A DNA stretch of 20,372 nt. Source: JAEUTH01 sp044230205 (GTDB lineage: Bacteria; Bacteroidota; Bacteroidia; AKYH767-A; OLB10). The DNA lies in contig JBGARN010000085.1 of assembly GCA_044230205.1 (NCBI GenBank), forward strand, positions 1 through 20,372, written 5' to 3'. Positions 1-7,812 of the stretch are shown one piece after another. Below the pieces are notes generated by a model. That model saw nothing but the letters and a program-made list of their open reading frames with translations. It was not told where the DNA came from and did no database searches. The stretch's first letter is position 1. Every line of letters starts with the position of its first letter. The translations under genes were made by a program, and so were the position numbers.

Positions 1-1760
1 ATCATTCCACCGGCAAAAATAGGAAGCGTGGTTGACAAAGGCAGGTAAGCACCAACAGCAAAAGAAAGCGACTTTACTCCACACAATTCCATCGTTATTG
101 CAAGGAAAACCCCGATTAACACAAAATTCCAGTCGAGGTTAAATGAAAGTAAACCTTTAATTAATGTAGCCATCAATGTTGCCTGTGGTGCTGCATATTC
201 TTTAGTGCCTATGGCGTGATGGATACCCTGTGCAAGCATTTCAGGTGTTGGTGTATCAAGAACTTTTACAGTAAAACCAATAACAAAACTTGAAACAATT
301 GCACCAATAAATAAGGCCAGCTGCTGGTAGCGCGGTGTGGCGCCAATAATGTATCCGGTTTTAAGATCCTGTGAAGTTGCCCCGGCATTAGCAGCTGCTA
401 TGCAAATCATACTGCCAACCACCAATGCCATTGGTTCAAATAGTTTTCCTGTCCAACCCACACTGATAAAGATGAGGCTTGTACCCATGATGGTTGCTAT
501 GGTCATACCGCTTATGGGATTAGAGCTTGAACCAATAATTCCTACTATACGGCTGGAAACAGTTACAAAGAAAAAACCAAACATAACTACCAATATACCT
601 ATCAGCAGTTTGTTGATGAGTGAATCGCCCGGAATCTGGGGCATTAATGCCATGAGAACTACCAGTGCCAGCGAGCCTATTAATACCGTTTTAAACGAAA
701 GGTCGTTATCGGTTCTTGCAACTGAAGAATCATCATTGTTGTTTTTTTTCATAGAGGCAATACTCTCTTTGAAAGAAGTAATAATAGTAGGTATGGTTTT
801 CAATAATGTTATAAATCCACCTGCCGCTACAGCTCCTGCACCAATTTGCTTAATGTATGCAGTATAAAGCGCATCGGCAGTATCTTTAAATGTATGGGTT
901 ACAGGATCCCATCCGCCACTACCTCCTGCCACATCAATACCCGATAATTTGCCCAACTTAACGAGTTGCAGGGCAATTGTATCCATAGGTATAATGGAGG
1001 CAAGCAAAGGATTTAACACCAGCCAGGCCAAAACCCCACCGGCTACTAATTCACCCGCTATACGAGGCCCGATGATATAACCTACACCCAGATATTCTGG
1101 GGTAATTTCCGATTCAACTTTAGCAGAAGGAAAAAATTTATTGGTTTGGGCGGTAGCAATAGAAGGTAAATCGCAAATAACATGGAAAATTTTCTGGAGC
1201 ATAGCATAAACAAAGGCAACGCCTAAGCCCATATAAGCAGTTTTTGCAAAATCTCCACCCTTATCACCCGCTATAAGAACTGATGCACATGCAGTGCCTT
1301 CAGGATACGGAAGTGATGCATGCTCTTTGACAATGAGCGAACGTCTTAGTGGTATCATCATAAAAGTTCCGAGCATACCGCCAAGAATAGCCAATGACAA
1401 AATAGTCCAGTAGTTGTAATAACTCTCTCCTACTCCAACTCCATCATTCATGCTTAGAAACAAAAATCCGGGCAAGGTGAACACTACCCCCGATGCAATA
1501 CTCTCTCCGGCAGAACCTGTTGTTTGAATAATATTATTCTCAAGAATAGTTGTTTTAAAAAATTTTCGTCCGAGTGAAATTGAAAGTACGGCAATCGGAA
1601 TAGAAGCTGAAACGGAGAGACCTGCTTTCAATGCAAGGTAAACAGTGGCTGCTCCAAACAATACTCCGAATACTGCACCCAGAAGAATAGCCTTAATAGT
1701 AAACTCGGGCATTTTATCCGTTGCCGAAATATAAGACTTGAATATTTTTGGTTCTGACAT
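1..1760 (-). CDS. OPT family oligopeptide transporter, 3' end beyond left edge
   Basis: Read on the minus strand, an open frame begins with ATG at 1758-1760 (MSEPKIFKSYISATDKMPEF) and stays open for about 586 codons to the window edge, so only the C-terminus is missing. The protein is a polytopic membrane protein rich in Gly, Ala, Ile and Leu. Stretches typical of the OPT (oligopeptide transporter/YSL) superfamily are visible: an N-terminal GAVFGVLFGAATVYLALKAG, then EHASLPYPEGTACA, SSSNPISGMTIATIMGTS, DLKTGYIIGATPRYQQ and, near the edge, ELCGVKSLSFAVGAYLPLST. Known family members import peptides or metal-chelate complexes across the inner membrane by proton coupling; the substrate here cannot be told. 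It is not obviously in an operon, since its upstream neighbour lies beyond a 370-base gap. Family assignment is firm. Confidence 0.93.
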   Translation of the reverse strand, partial: MSEPKIFKSYISATDKMPEFTIKAILLGAVFGVLFGAATVYLALKAGLSVSASIPIAVLSISLGRKFFKTTILENNIIQTTGSAGESIASGVVFTLPGFLFLSMNDGVGVGESYYNYWTILSLAILGGMLGTFMMIPLRRSLIVKEHASLPYPEGTACASVLIAGDKGGDFAKTAYMGLGVAFVYAMLQKIFHVICDLPSIATAQTNKFFPSAKVESEITPEYLGVGYIIGPRIAGELVAGGVLAWLVLNPLLASIIPMDTIALQLVKLGKLSGIDVAGGSGGWDPVTHTFKDTADALYTAYIKQIGAGAVAAGGFITLLKTIPTIITSFKESIASMKKNNNDDSSVARTDNDLSFKTVLIGSLALVVLMALMPQIPGDSLINKLLIGILVVMFGFFFVTVSSRIVGIIGSSSNPISGMTIATIMGTSLIFISVGWTGKLFEPMALVVGSMICIAAANAGATSQDLKTGYIIGATPRYQQLALFIGAIVSSFVIGFTVKVLDTPTPEMLAQGIHHAIGTKEYAAPQATLMATLIKGLLSFNLDWNFVLIGVFLAITMELCGVKSLSFAVGAYLPLSTTLPIFAGGM

Positions 1761-1852
1761 AAACTATAAAGCTATAATTTTAATTGATTACGTATAAGCA
1801 ACAGGTTATAAAAGCCCGGAAAGTGATTACAAGAACTTAAAGCCTCAGCCTG

Positions 1853-1975
1853 CGACACGAAGAACGAAACAATCTTTTAAAAATCAATATTTGAAAACTG
1901 CGTATTCAGTTTTCTGATGGCATTACCGTTTTGGCACGCATAATAAAACTGAGCAGTGCACTTATAACAATTCTT
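1853..1975. repeat. Imperfect direct repeat, copy 1 (DUF4199 3' end and flank)
   Basis: This stretch matches 5912-6031 in the same orientation. The clearest shared words are the cgacacgaagaacgaaacaatc/cgacaaaaagaaagaaacaatc block, a following aaaaat(t)caatatt block, and an ungapped 65-base block above the stop codon. By eye identity is roughly two thirds to three quarters. The match may continue weakly down to about 1803 (ggttataa...gcccgga in both). The two copies bracket the pair of T9SS genes. Confidence 0.55.
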
Positions 1976-1985
1976 AGCAGCAGCG
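1906..1985 (-). pseudogene. Remnant of the 3' end of a DUF4199 paralogue
   Basis: On the minus strand this stretch reads SALLSFIMRAKTVMPSEN followed by TGA at 1908-1906. The C-terminus of the intact DUF4199 gene at 5965-6486 reads SAVISLLLRTKMVSPSDN followed by TGA. The match has no gaps over the last 20 or so codons, and about half the residues are identical with the rest mostly conservative. Farther upstream the frame is lost: an ATGGT...AGTGC...CAG skeleton can still be aligned only by allowing an indel, and beyond about 1990 nothing recognisable remains. The DNA downstream of the stop is also alike in both places. I take this as the decayed end of a second copy, not a working gene. Confidence 0.6.
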
Positions 1986-2016
1986 TATTAACACCATTAA
2001 AAAATAAAAAAATGTT

Positions 2017-2034
2017 TCCCGATAGCTATTGGGA
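2017..2034. repeat. 18-base near-perfect palindrome
   Basis: TCCCGATAGCTATTGGGA is its own reverse complement except for one symmetric pair of positions (G:T). It can form a stem of nine pairs with one wobble as RNA, but no T-run follows on either strand, so it is not a typical terminator. From general memory, palindromes of the form CCCGATAGCTATCGGG recur between genes in Bacteroidota genomes; I cannot verify this here. It sits next to the DUF4199 remnant. It could be a dispersed extragenic repeat or a protein-binding site. Confidence 0.5.
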
Positions 2035-2130
2035 TGAGACGGCATGTTGTGTAATATCTTTCATACCTGAACCAACTTATTCCCCTATAATTGTCTGAAC
2101 CATATTTTTATGATTAAATGATTAGCATGA

Positions 2131-3636
2131 TTAATTTTTCACAAACTTCTTTGCAAGCACCTCATTTTCTGTTTTCAATCTTACCACATACACTCCTTTG
2201 CTTATTACACTACAATCCAAATCAAACGTAAAATAACCTCCTGCAATAGTTGGCTTTCTACTTTCAAAAACTTTCTTTCCTGTAATATCAAAAACCTGCA
2301 TCAAACAGTTTTTTCCTTTTAGATGCTCTCCATTAATAAATGCCTTCTCCCAATCGCCTATATAGCTCACATACATTTGCCCATTGCTTATTGCATGTTG
2401 CTCATTCATCCCCATCCACTGCACGGTATCACACGGGCTACCCTGCATGCGCGGCATATCATAATCAGGATTGTTTGGCAAACCATAATAAGTGCGTGCC
2501 CCTCCAAGGTAAAAACTAAACGGTGTAAAATTACAAGCCACACCCGGGCTATCCGGGGTGTTTATAACTGACAAGTGAGTATTAACTGTATTATATACTG
2601 AATCGGGATATGGAAAATTAAATACAGTTGTATCCCATGCGCATGAAAAATAAATTATGTCATCAGGTGCTAATCTTAAAAATCCTCCTCCGGTAGTTGA
2701 CATATTGCTTGTATCAGTCCAAATGGTATCTGCGCCATTATAGAGTGCCGTATCCTGCAAATCAATTTGAATTAACCGAACTGAATCTGAAAAGCCAACT
2801 GTACTAACGTATAAGTACTTACTGTTGGGTGAAAACGCACAACTCCATAAACCAGGCGCTGGTGGTACTGTGTTTTTTGCTCTTATAAGAATATGGTTGC
2901 TCAACATGCCCGAACAACGGTCAAAATCAAAAGTTTCAATTGTACCATCATACATAACCATACCTAACTTATTTCCTTCCTTATTAAAGATGTAGCGGCT
3001 CGTATTAGTAGCTGTAAGTGTCCCAATATTTTGAGTATCTGGTGGGCTTATCCCACTAGGACTAACTAAAAACTTATAAAAGGTATTGTTAGTGCCAAGA
3101 TGTTTTCTGTGTATCACCCACCAGTCTCTGCCATTACCATGTTTTACTGCTGTTAATCCATCGTTAGCTGGGTCCGGTAATAATTGGATGTTTTTTTGAG
3201 ACAAACCACCATTTCCGTTATCCAATGTCATGTCAATAATAGAATAATAAAAGCCATGAATAGTTGTAACAGCACCTGAAAATAAATAATATTTATTTGT
3301 ATCACCAGGATCGGGAACAATAACTAATTCCATATACCATCCTCTGCCAATAATATTATCTCCATTTAACATTAGCGAATCAAGCCTGTTTTTAACGAGC
3401 GTAGTATTACCAGATAAGGCTGCCCGTGTATATGCATAAAAAAGCAGGTTAGAGTTATTATCACATATTGAAACACAACTCCCACGTGATTTTACTGATG
3501 AATGTATCGGAACAGGTTGTGCCAAATTTGAAAAATCAATCCCTGCGCTATCTCCAAAGCACCATTTATCGTTTCTATGCTGAGCATTCACTCCTGTAAT
3601 TAAGAACATCATTAAAATAACAATTGAAAATCTCAT
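2131..3636 (-). CDS. Propeller-like secreted protein with T9SS type A sorting domain
   Basis: I start this gene at the ATG at 3634-3636, giving about 501 residues, because MRFSIVILMMFLITGVNAQ is a clean signal peptide. The longer frame would need a TTG inside a terminator hairpin. After the signal comes WCFGDSAGIDFSN, then NLLFYAY, YYLFSGA, WWVIHRK, YIFNKEGNKLGMVMYDG and SPNSKYLYVST. This pattern of short beta-strand repeats resembles the WD40/PD40-like propellers often found in Bacteroidota secreted proteins. The last 60 or so residues (MQVFDITGKKVFESRKP ... ISKGVYVVRLKTENEVLAKK) are a type A T9SS sorting domain, so export through the outer membrane and attachment to the surface or release is expected. 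Ligand and role are unknown. It lies 52 bases downstream of the beta-helix gene but behind a terminator. Confidence 0.85.
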   Translation of the reverse strand: MRFSIVILMMFLITGVNAQHRNDKWCFGDSAGIDFSNLAQPVPIHSSVKSRGSCVSICDNNSNLLFYAYTRAALSGNTTLVKNRLDSLMLNGDNIIGRGWYMELVIVPDPGDTNKYYLFSGAVTTIHGFYYSIIDMTLDNGNGGLSQKNIQLLPDPANDGLTAVKHGNGRDWWVIHRKHLGTNNTFYKFLVSPSGISPPDTQNIGTLTATNTSRYIFNKEGNKLGMVMYDGTIETFDFDRCSGMLSNHILIRAKNTVPPAPGLWSCAFSPNSKYLYVSTVGFSDSVRLIQIDLQDTALYNGADTIWTDTSNMSTTGGGFLRLAPDDIIYFSCAWDTTVFNFPYPDSVYNTVNTHLSVINTPDSPGVACNFTPFSFYLGGARTYYGLPNNPDYDMPRMQGSPCDTVQWMGMNEQHAISNGQMYVSYIGDWEKAFINGEHLKGKNCLMQVFDITGKKVFESRKPTIAGGYFTFDLDCSVISKGVYVVRLKTENEVLAKKFVKN

Positions 3637-3651
3637 TTCATTAAAATATGA

Positions 3652-3674
3652 AAGGGCGGTTATCAACCGCCCTT
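3652..3674 (-). terminator. Intrinsic terminator after the beta-helix gene
   Basis: A perfect 10-bp stem, AAGGGCGGTT / AACCGCCCTT, encloses a 3-base loop. On the minus strand it starts 14 bases after the stop of the beta-helix gene and is followed by TCATATTTT. It is the strongest hairpin noticed in the window. It separates transcription of the two T9SS genes and rules out the TTG codon at 3664-3666 as a sensible start for the next gene. Confidence 0.75.
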
Positions 3675-3687
3675 ATTAATTATTCAA

Positions 3688-5931
3688 TTACCTGATTACT
3701 GTTATTTGTTTAACAAAGTTTTTGCCTGTATTATCTTTAATGTGCAATGTGTAAATACCGGTAACTAAACTTGAAAGGTTAATTTCAATGTAGTTGCTAT
3801 TATTACCAGAGAATCTTTGTATTTCACGTCCCGTAAAATCCAATATTTTGATTGCTGAAATAAAGTTAACATCCTTGAGCAACGTAACAAATGCCTTATC
3901 GGCAGCAGGATTAGGATAAACCATGCATTCATCTTCCTCATTCGTTTCACTTTTGGTTATGACTGCAGGTGCAGCATAACGGGATACTCCTATGGTTCTG
4001 TCAACAATCCTTAATCTCAATGCAGCTCTTGCCAAATAAACTCCTCTGCCGCCATACACAGGGTCCTGCGTTGCTATGCTTCCAAGTGTGTCGCTATCGG
4101 TTGATGTGTGTACACTACTCTGCTTCCACAAAATAATTATATCATTTACCGTTTTCAGGTTGCTTTCTATTAAATTAGTATCAACTATTACATCATTAAT
4201 ATTTTCCGCCTCTGTAATGTTGCCTGATGCAAGAGTATCGCTTACTTGATTAAATAAACCGATATTCTCCTCTGCCTTATCTTCCATAAACTGCGCTCTC
4301 GCTGTGTTGCTTATTTTACTGCTATCCTGCTTCATGGTTTTGAAAGCGTAGTCAATACTCTTGTAACGGTTTTCATTTGCATTAGAAGCAAACTGCAATG
4401 TGTCCATTATAACAGCATCCATAAACCTGCTTTGCTGCCGCTCGTTTGCAAACATAAAGGAGCTACATGGGTCATCTGGACAAAGGTCTGCAGGAACAGC
4501 GTTTATAATTGCATTATTTGAAGGTTCCGGATAATCATTCACTCCCTCATAAACCCAATCAATAAGAGGCGTAATCAAATCGTTGCCATCTACTTTATAA
4601 TAATAGGGTGATGTTCCATCCTGGTAAGCGCCATCCCATGTATTATCTAATGAATAATGGTCTCCCGGGTTACTACAGTCTCCCTGCTGGTATTCAATAG
4701 AGCCGCTGTTAATATACACACCCGGGTATGATTTGACTATAGTATTACACTTCATATATGTATTAGTACAGTCATCATACAAATAAAACCCTGTTCCGTT
4801 TTTGGTGGCTGTGTTTTTCCATAGCGTGGAGTTAACACATCCTTCCATTACATAACCCGTTAAAGCATATCCATAAGGAATGGCAGGCGCATTTTTCCAC
4901 TCCACGGTATTTTCAGATACTACTATGTAATCGCAGCCATTAGCCGCTATGCCTGCAAATTCAACCGAGCCTAAGTTGTCTTTATCAAAAGTGTAAGTAA
5001 CGGTGTTTTCAGCTATGGTAGGCGAACTGCCATCGCCACACTGCAGGTTAGCTGCATAAATAGAGTTAGGGTAATTTTCAATTGTGTTGTTGTAAATGTA
5101 TGCGCCAAGGTAACCAAAAGAGCTAAGCTCTACGACTATTGCCGTTGAGTTAACAGGCACACCACCACTGCCAAACTCCCCCTTAAAAGTATTGTTCACT
5201 ATATCACACACAGCAGTTTCGCTCACATCATACAGTTCCACTCCATTGGTGCAATCGGCAAAAGAGTTGCCATCAATACTTATAGCGTGTCCTGTTGAGC
5301 TTTCAATATCAACACCATAAGCGCAGGTCGTAAGTTTATTGGTTTCAATATCGCAATCATAATCAGTTGACATCCATACACCATTGGTGCTGTTTTCAAT
5401 AAAATTATCTTTTGCAGTAATGGTATTGGTAACGCCACTGCTGTTACCTCCGAGTATGGCAGCATCATGCGAGGTTAATCCAATTTTATAAAAGTAATTG
5501 TCTTCGCAAGTGTAAGTGCTGTAAACTCCCTCAATTCCTATCTCGGCACTTTTAATATTATTGGGCGCATCCACATCACCACCAAGTGTAAAGGCTGTAA
5601 CATCAGTAAGCATAAAGTGGTGGTTGGTAATGGGGTCCACACCATTTTTAAGAGGTGCCGTACATTCGAACACACTGCCCGTGCAAATGCTTGTTGAGTA
5701 ATCGCCATTTTCCATGCTTACGCTAATATAGTTACGGTCAAATATACTGTTTGTAATTTCAAATACTGCATGGTATCCGGTATAAGGAGCATACAAAGCA
5801 TAAATAGCATCATCTACTTCTGAGCCGTCAATAATCACCGTTCCGCCCTGGTTATAAATGCCAGCCCGGAATTGTAAGAATAAAGACACCACGGATTTGA
5901 AGATAGCCAACCGACAAAAAGAAAGAAACAA
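3688..5931 (-). CDS. Parallel beta-helix T9SS protein, probably 5'-truncated
   Basis: The frame encodes about 747 residues. Residues from about 25 to 455 are repeats of the kind N-x-I/F-x-N-x-x-x-G-V/I (for example NSIFDRN, DNFIENSTNGV, NTIENYPNSIYA), typical of right-handed parallel beta-helix proteins. A region likely to be alpha-helical follows at about 510-650, then a type A T9SS sorting domain at about 666-747 (VYPNP ... DFTGREIQ ... GIYTLHI ... VKQITVIR). The 5' end is abnormal. The frame opens at a TTG just after an in-frame TAA, the first ATG is about 70 codons inside, and the sequence before GIYNQGGTV looks foreign to the family and lies in a repeat shared with 1853-1931. The hydrophobic start could act as a weak signal peptide by chance. 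It may be a gene fragment rather than a working gene. Confidence 0.7.
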   Translation of the reverse strand: MFLSFCRLAIFKSVVSLFLQFRAGIYNQGGTVIIDGSEVDDAIYALYAPYTGYHAVFEITNSIFDRNYISVSMENGDYSTSICTGSVFECTAPLKNGVDPITNHHFMLTDVTAFTLGGDVDAPNNIKSAEIGIEGVYSTYTCEDNYFYKIGLTSHDAAILGGNSSGVTNTITAKDNFIENSTNGVWMSTDYDCDIETNKLTTCAYGVDIESSTGHAISIDGNSFADCTNGVELYDVSETAVCDIVNNTFKGEFGSGGVPVNSTAIVVELSSFGYLGAYIYNNTIENYPNSIYAANLQCGDGSSPTIAENTVTYTFDKDNLGSVEFAGIAANGCDYIVVSENTVEWKNAPAIPYGYALTGYVMEGCVNSTLWKNTATKNGTGFYLYDDCTNTYMKCNTIVKSYPGVYINSGSIEYQQGDCSNPGDHYSLDNTWDGAYQDGTSPYYYKVDGNDLITPLIDWVYEGVNDYPEPSNNAIINAVPADLCPDDPCSSFMFANERQQSRFMDAVIMDTLQFASNANENRYKSIDYAFKTMKQDSSKISNTARAQFMEDKAEENIGLFNQVSDTLASGNITEAENINDVIVDTNLIESNLKTVNDIIILWKQSSVHTSTDSDTLGSIATQDPVYGGRGVYLARAALRLRIVDRTIGVSRYAAPAVITKSETNEEDECMVYPNPAADKAFVTLLKDVNFISAIKILDFTGREIQRFSGNNSNYIEINLSSLVTGIYTLHIKDNTGKNFVKQITVIR

Positions 5932-6031
5932 TCTTTAAAAATTCAATATTCCAAAAACGTGTTTTCAATTATCAGAAGGTGACACCATTTTTGTTCTCAG
6001 CAGCAGGCTGATCACAGCACTTACAATAATT
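5912..6031. repeat. Imperfect direct repeat, copy 2 (intact DUF4199 3' end and flank)
   Basis: This is the partner of the repeat at 1853-1975. It covers the last 22 or so codons of the intact DUF4199 gene, its stop codon and about 50 bases downstream, which reach into the doubtful first codons of the beta-helix frame. Copy 2 is probably the parental one, since the gene it belongs to is complete here. Confidence 0.55.
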
Positions 6032-6486
6032 CCAATGGATGCAAAATAAACCATCAATGAAAAATGTGCGGTAACGCTACCGCTGTACATATGCTCAATG
6101 CCATTCATCTGTTGTGTGAAAACATTATCCGCAACCTTTGCTTTAATCAATTCCGAACGAAGAAAATCAATTTTGGCTTTATTATATCCGGTATTAATAG
6201 CGTTTACATACAAATATAAAAATGATGCAATCAGCATTGAAGATAATAAAGAAATCATCATCCCCGATCGTACTCCCTGGCCAAAGGTTAACTGATTTTG
6301 CTGAATTTCCCTTTTCCGTGTTTTAATACCGGCATAAATAAAAATCAAAGGAATTAATCCACTAACCAGTTCGGAGTATTGAGCTATTTCCATTTTATTA
6401 TTATGGATGCCGCTCCATTTTTCAATCATACACCATGCAGCAAAGGCTAATCCGCCATACAAACCAAATTTGAGTTCGTTATTCAT
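5965..6486 (-). CDS. DUF4199 domain membrane protein
   Basis: The protein has 173 residues and starts with ATG at 6484-6486. It has four hydrophobic segments: about 6-21 (FGLYGGLAFAAWCMI), 38-54 (ELVSGLIPLIFIYAGIK), 72-93 (GMMISLLSSMLIASFLYLYV) and 142-163 (FSLMVYFASIGIIVSAVISLLL). The NQLTFGQGVRSGMMISL stretch before the third segment is typical of DUF4199 proteins, small inner-membrane proteins of Bacteroidota with no known function. The start lies 5 bases after the stop of the Ogt gene, so the two are almost surely co-transcribed, although no functional link between them is known. Its 3' end is duplicated as a remnant near 1906. Confidence 0.85.
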   Translation of the reverse strand: MNNELKFGLYGGLAFAAWCMIEKWSGIHNNKMEIAQYSELVSGLIPLIFIYAGIKTRKREIQQNQLTFGQGVRSGMMISLLSSMLIASFLYLYVNAINTGYNKAKIDFLRSELIKAKVADNVFTQQMNGIEHMYSGSVTAHFSLMVYFASIGIIVSAVISLLLRTKMVSPSDN

Positions 6487-6491
6487 GCCAC

Positions 6492-6977
6492 TTAAAATTC
6501 AAATTCAAGTTTAAGGGATTTAACTCCCCGCTCATGCTCCAGCAGCCATTGCTTACGCCATAATTCGCCTGCATAGCCAACAAGCGTGCCATTGGTTCCG
6601 ATAACACGATGGCAGGGAACTATTATTGCAACAGGATTTTTAGCATTAGCATTAGCTGCAGCTCTTATTGATTTTTCATCGCCAAGCTGCTTAGCAAGCT
6701 GAAGGTAGGATATTGTTTTATTGAAAGGAATTCGAACCAATTCAAGCCACACTTCTTTTTGAAAGTTGGTTCCGTATAACGAAAGTGGCAAATCGAATGA
6801 TTTTCGTTTTTTTTCAAAATATTCATCAAGCTGTTTGGCAGCCTTTGTTAACAACCTGCTTTCAGATTTAATTCCTTCTTCAGCACCTAACTTTACTGAA
6901 GTGATCCCAAGCTGATCGGCTGTAATTTCAATACAACCTATGGGGGATTGGATGTAAGTTGATTTAAGCGAATTCAT
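6492..6977 (-). CDS. ogt: Methylated-DNA--protein-cysteine S-methyltransferase (O6-alkylguanine repair)
   Basis: This 161-residue protein is a compact Ogt/MGMT enzyme that removes alkyl groups from O6-alkylguanine by transferring them to its own cysteine. The active-site motif PCHRV is at residues 121-125, with the acceptor Cys at 122. It is preceded by RAAANANAKNP (residues 105-115), which holds the helix-turn-helix arginine finger, and by TNFQKEVWLEL (70-80), the usual start of the DNA-binding domain. GYAGELWRKQWLLEHE (134-149) completes the family pattern. Length is as expected for a stand-alone Ogt without an Ada N-terminal domain. It leads a two-gene unit with DUF4199 and is divergent from the GIN lipoprotein gene. 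The symbol follows family similarity. Confidence 0.94.
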   Translation of the reverse strand: MNSLKSTYIQSPIGCIEITADQLGITSVKLGAEEGIKSESRLLTKAAKQLDEYFEKKRKSFDLPLSLYGTNFQKEVWLELVRIPFNKTISYLQLAKQLGDEKSIRAAANANAKNPVAIIVPCHRVIGTNGTLVGYAGELWRKQWLLEHERGVKSLKLEFEF

Positions 6978-7032
6978 AAATTAAGATTTTTCCTGGCGAT
7001 GCAATGAAATTAAGTTAGCCGCCAATAAAACA

Positions 7033-7062
7033 CAAGCGTAATAATAGCCAAGAAATAATCAA
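7033..7062 (-). promoter_or_regulatory. Candidate Bacteroidota sigma-A promoter for ogt-DUF4199
   Basis: On the minus strand, TTG (7062-7060) is followed by 19 bases and then TACGCTTG (7040-7033). The Bacteroidota consensus is TTG, about 19 bases, TAnnTTTG, so spacing is right and the -7 box has one mismatch. A transcript starting just downstream would have a leader of about 50 bases before the ogt ATG. AT-rich DNA gives chance matches, so this is a candidate only. Confidence 0.4.
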
Positions 7063-7116
7063 CATACAACTGATAAATTATTTTGAATTACTTAATTTGC
7101 TTCAAACAACTTTCAA

Positions 7117-7806
7117 ATGAAACAGAACAACAATTTTATTGCGCAAAATTTTTTGAGCATAATATTATCATTGATTTTATGTGCATGCAATCCGGTTATA
7201 AATGGAGAAGGGCCTGTAGTAACCATTAAAAAAGATGCCGATAAATTTTCAGAAATTGACCTTAAGCTTGACGCATCAGTTACTGTATCGCAAGGGTTAG
7301 AAAATGCTGTAGTCATTCACGCTCAGCAAAATATTGCCGACAATATTGAATGCAAACCAATCAATGGTGTTTTAAAGATTTACAGCGATGCTAACCTTAA
7401 CCCTGGCAATCAGGTAATGATTGACATTACTATGAATAACATTGAAGGCCTTGAATTAAGCGGCAGCGGTGTTATTAAAAGTAAAGATGTTTTAAAAACA
7501 CCTGAATTAAAATTAAAAATCTCAGGTTCAGGAACCATTTATGCAGATGTAATTGGCAATAAATTGGAAAGTAAGATTTCAGGTTCAGGACAGTACCAGA
7601 TTAGCGGCAGCGGTACCATAAATAGCTTTGACCTAACGGCCCAGGAAACGAATGCAGAAATTACCGGGTCAGGTGAAATTCACCTGACAACAATTTCATC
7701 GCTTAATGCAAAAATAACCGGTAGCGGATCTATTAAATACAAAGGTAATCCTGCTCAATTTAAGCAAAAAGTAACCGGTGACGGAACCATACAAAGGGTT
7801 GAGTAA
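7117..7806 (+). CDS. GIN domain (DUF2807) lipoprotein
   Basis: The protein has 229 residues. It begins with a lipoprotein signal (NFLSIILSLILCAC-N) whose lipidated Cys would be residue 24. The rest is a GIN/DUF2807 domain: a short repeat centred on (L/I/V)(S/T)GSG occurs at about residues 115, 136, 155, 163, 183 and 201, with TGDG at 220, as in a right-handed beta-helix with a Gly-rich turn. It ends with YKGNPAQFKQKVTGDGTI, matching the end of the second GIN protein at 9673-10437. The family is common in Bacteroidota envelopes but has no agreed function, and auto-adhesive or scaffold roles are only suggestions. The gene is divergent from ogt (139-base gap) and ends 6 bases from the convergent end of the LTA-synthase-like gene. 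Confidence 0.85.
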   Translation: MKQNNNFIAQNFLSIILSLILCACNPVINGEGPVVTIKKDADKFSEIDLKLDASVTVSQGLENAVVIHAQQNIADNIECKPINGVLKIYSDANLNPGNQVMIDITMNNIEGLELSGSGVIKSKDVLKTPELKLKISGSGTIYADVIGNKLESKISGSGQYQISGSGTINSFDLTAQETNAEITGSGEIHLTTISSLNAKITGSGSIKYKGNPAQFKQKVTGDGTIQRVE

Positions 7807-7812
7807 TTGCTT

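Larger units (their letters stand above)
1761..2130. other. Intergenic region with a decayed gene end and a palindrome
   Basis: This 370-base gap lies between the OPT transporter and the propeller-like T9SS gene, both on the minus strand. It contains the remnant of a DUF4199 reading frame (about 1906-1985, minus strand), a stretch of flanking DNA that also matches the region just below the intact DUF4199 gene, and the 18-base palindrome at 2017-2034. I see no open reading frame of its own, no tRNA and no convincing promoter in the rest. The promoter of the OPT gene should lie here, but no good TTG/TAnnTTTG pair was found. Confidence 0.6.

Noticed and set aside
337..867. Plus-strand open frame of 176 codons
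   Set aside because: It lies entirely antisense to the OPT transporter, whose minus-strand frame shows clear family motifs; composition and sequence resemble no protein.
3637..3666. N-terminal extension of the propeller-like T9SS gene from a TTG at 3664-3666
   Set aside because: The extension lies in the terminator hairpin of the previous gene, and the ATG at 3634-3636 gives a clean signal peptide.
7081..7100. TTAATTTG before the GIN gene at 7117 as a promoter
   Set aside because: It misses the TA of TAnnTTTG and no TTG lies about 19 bases upstream.
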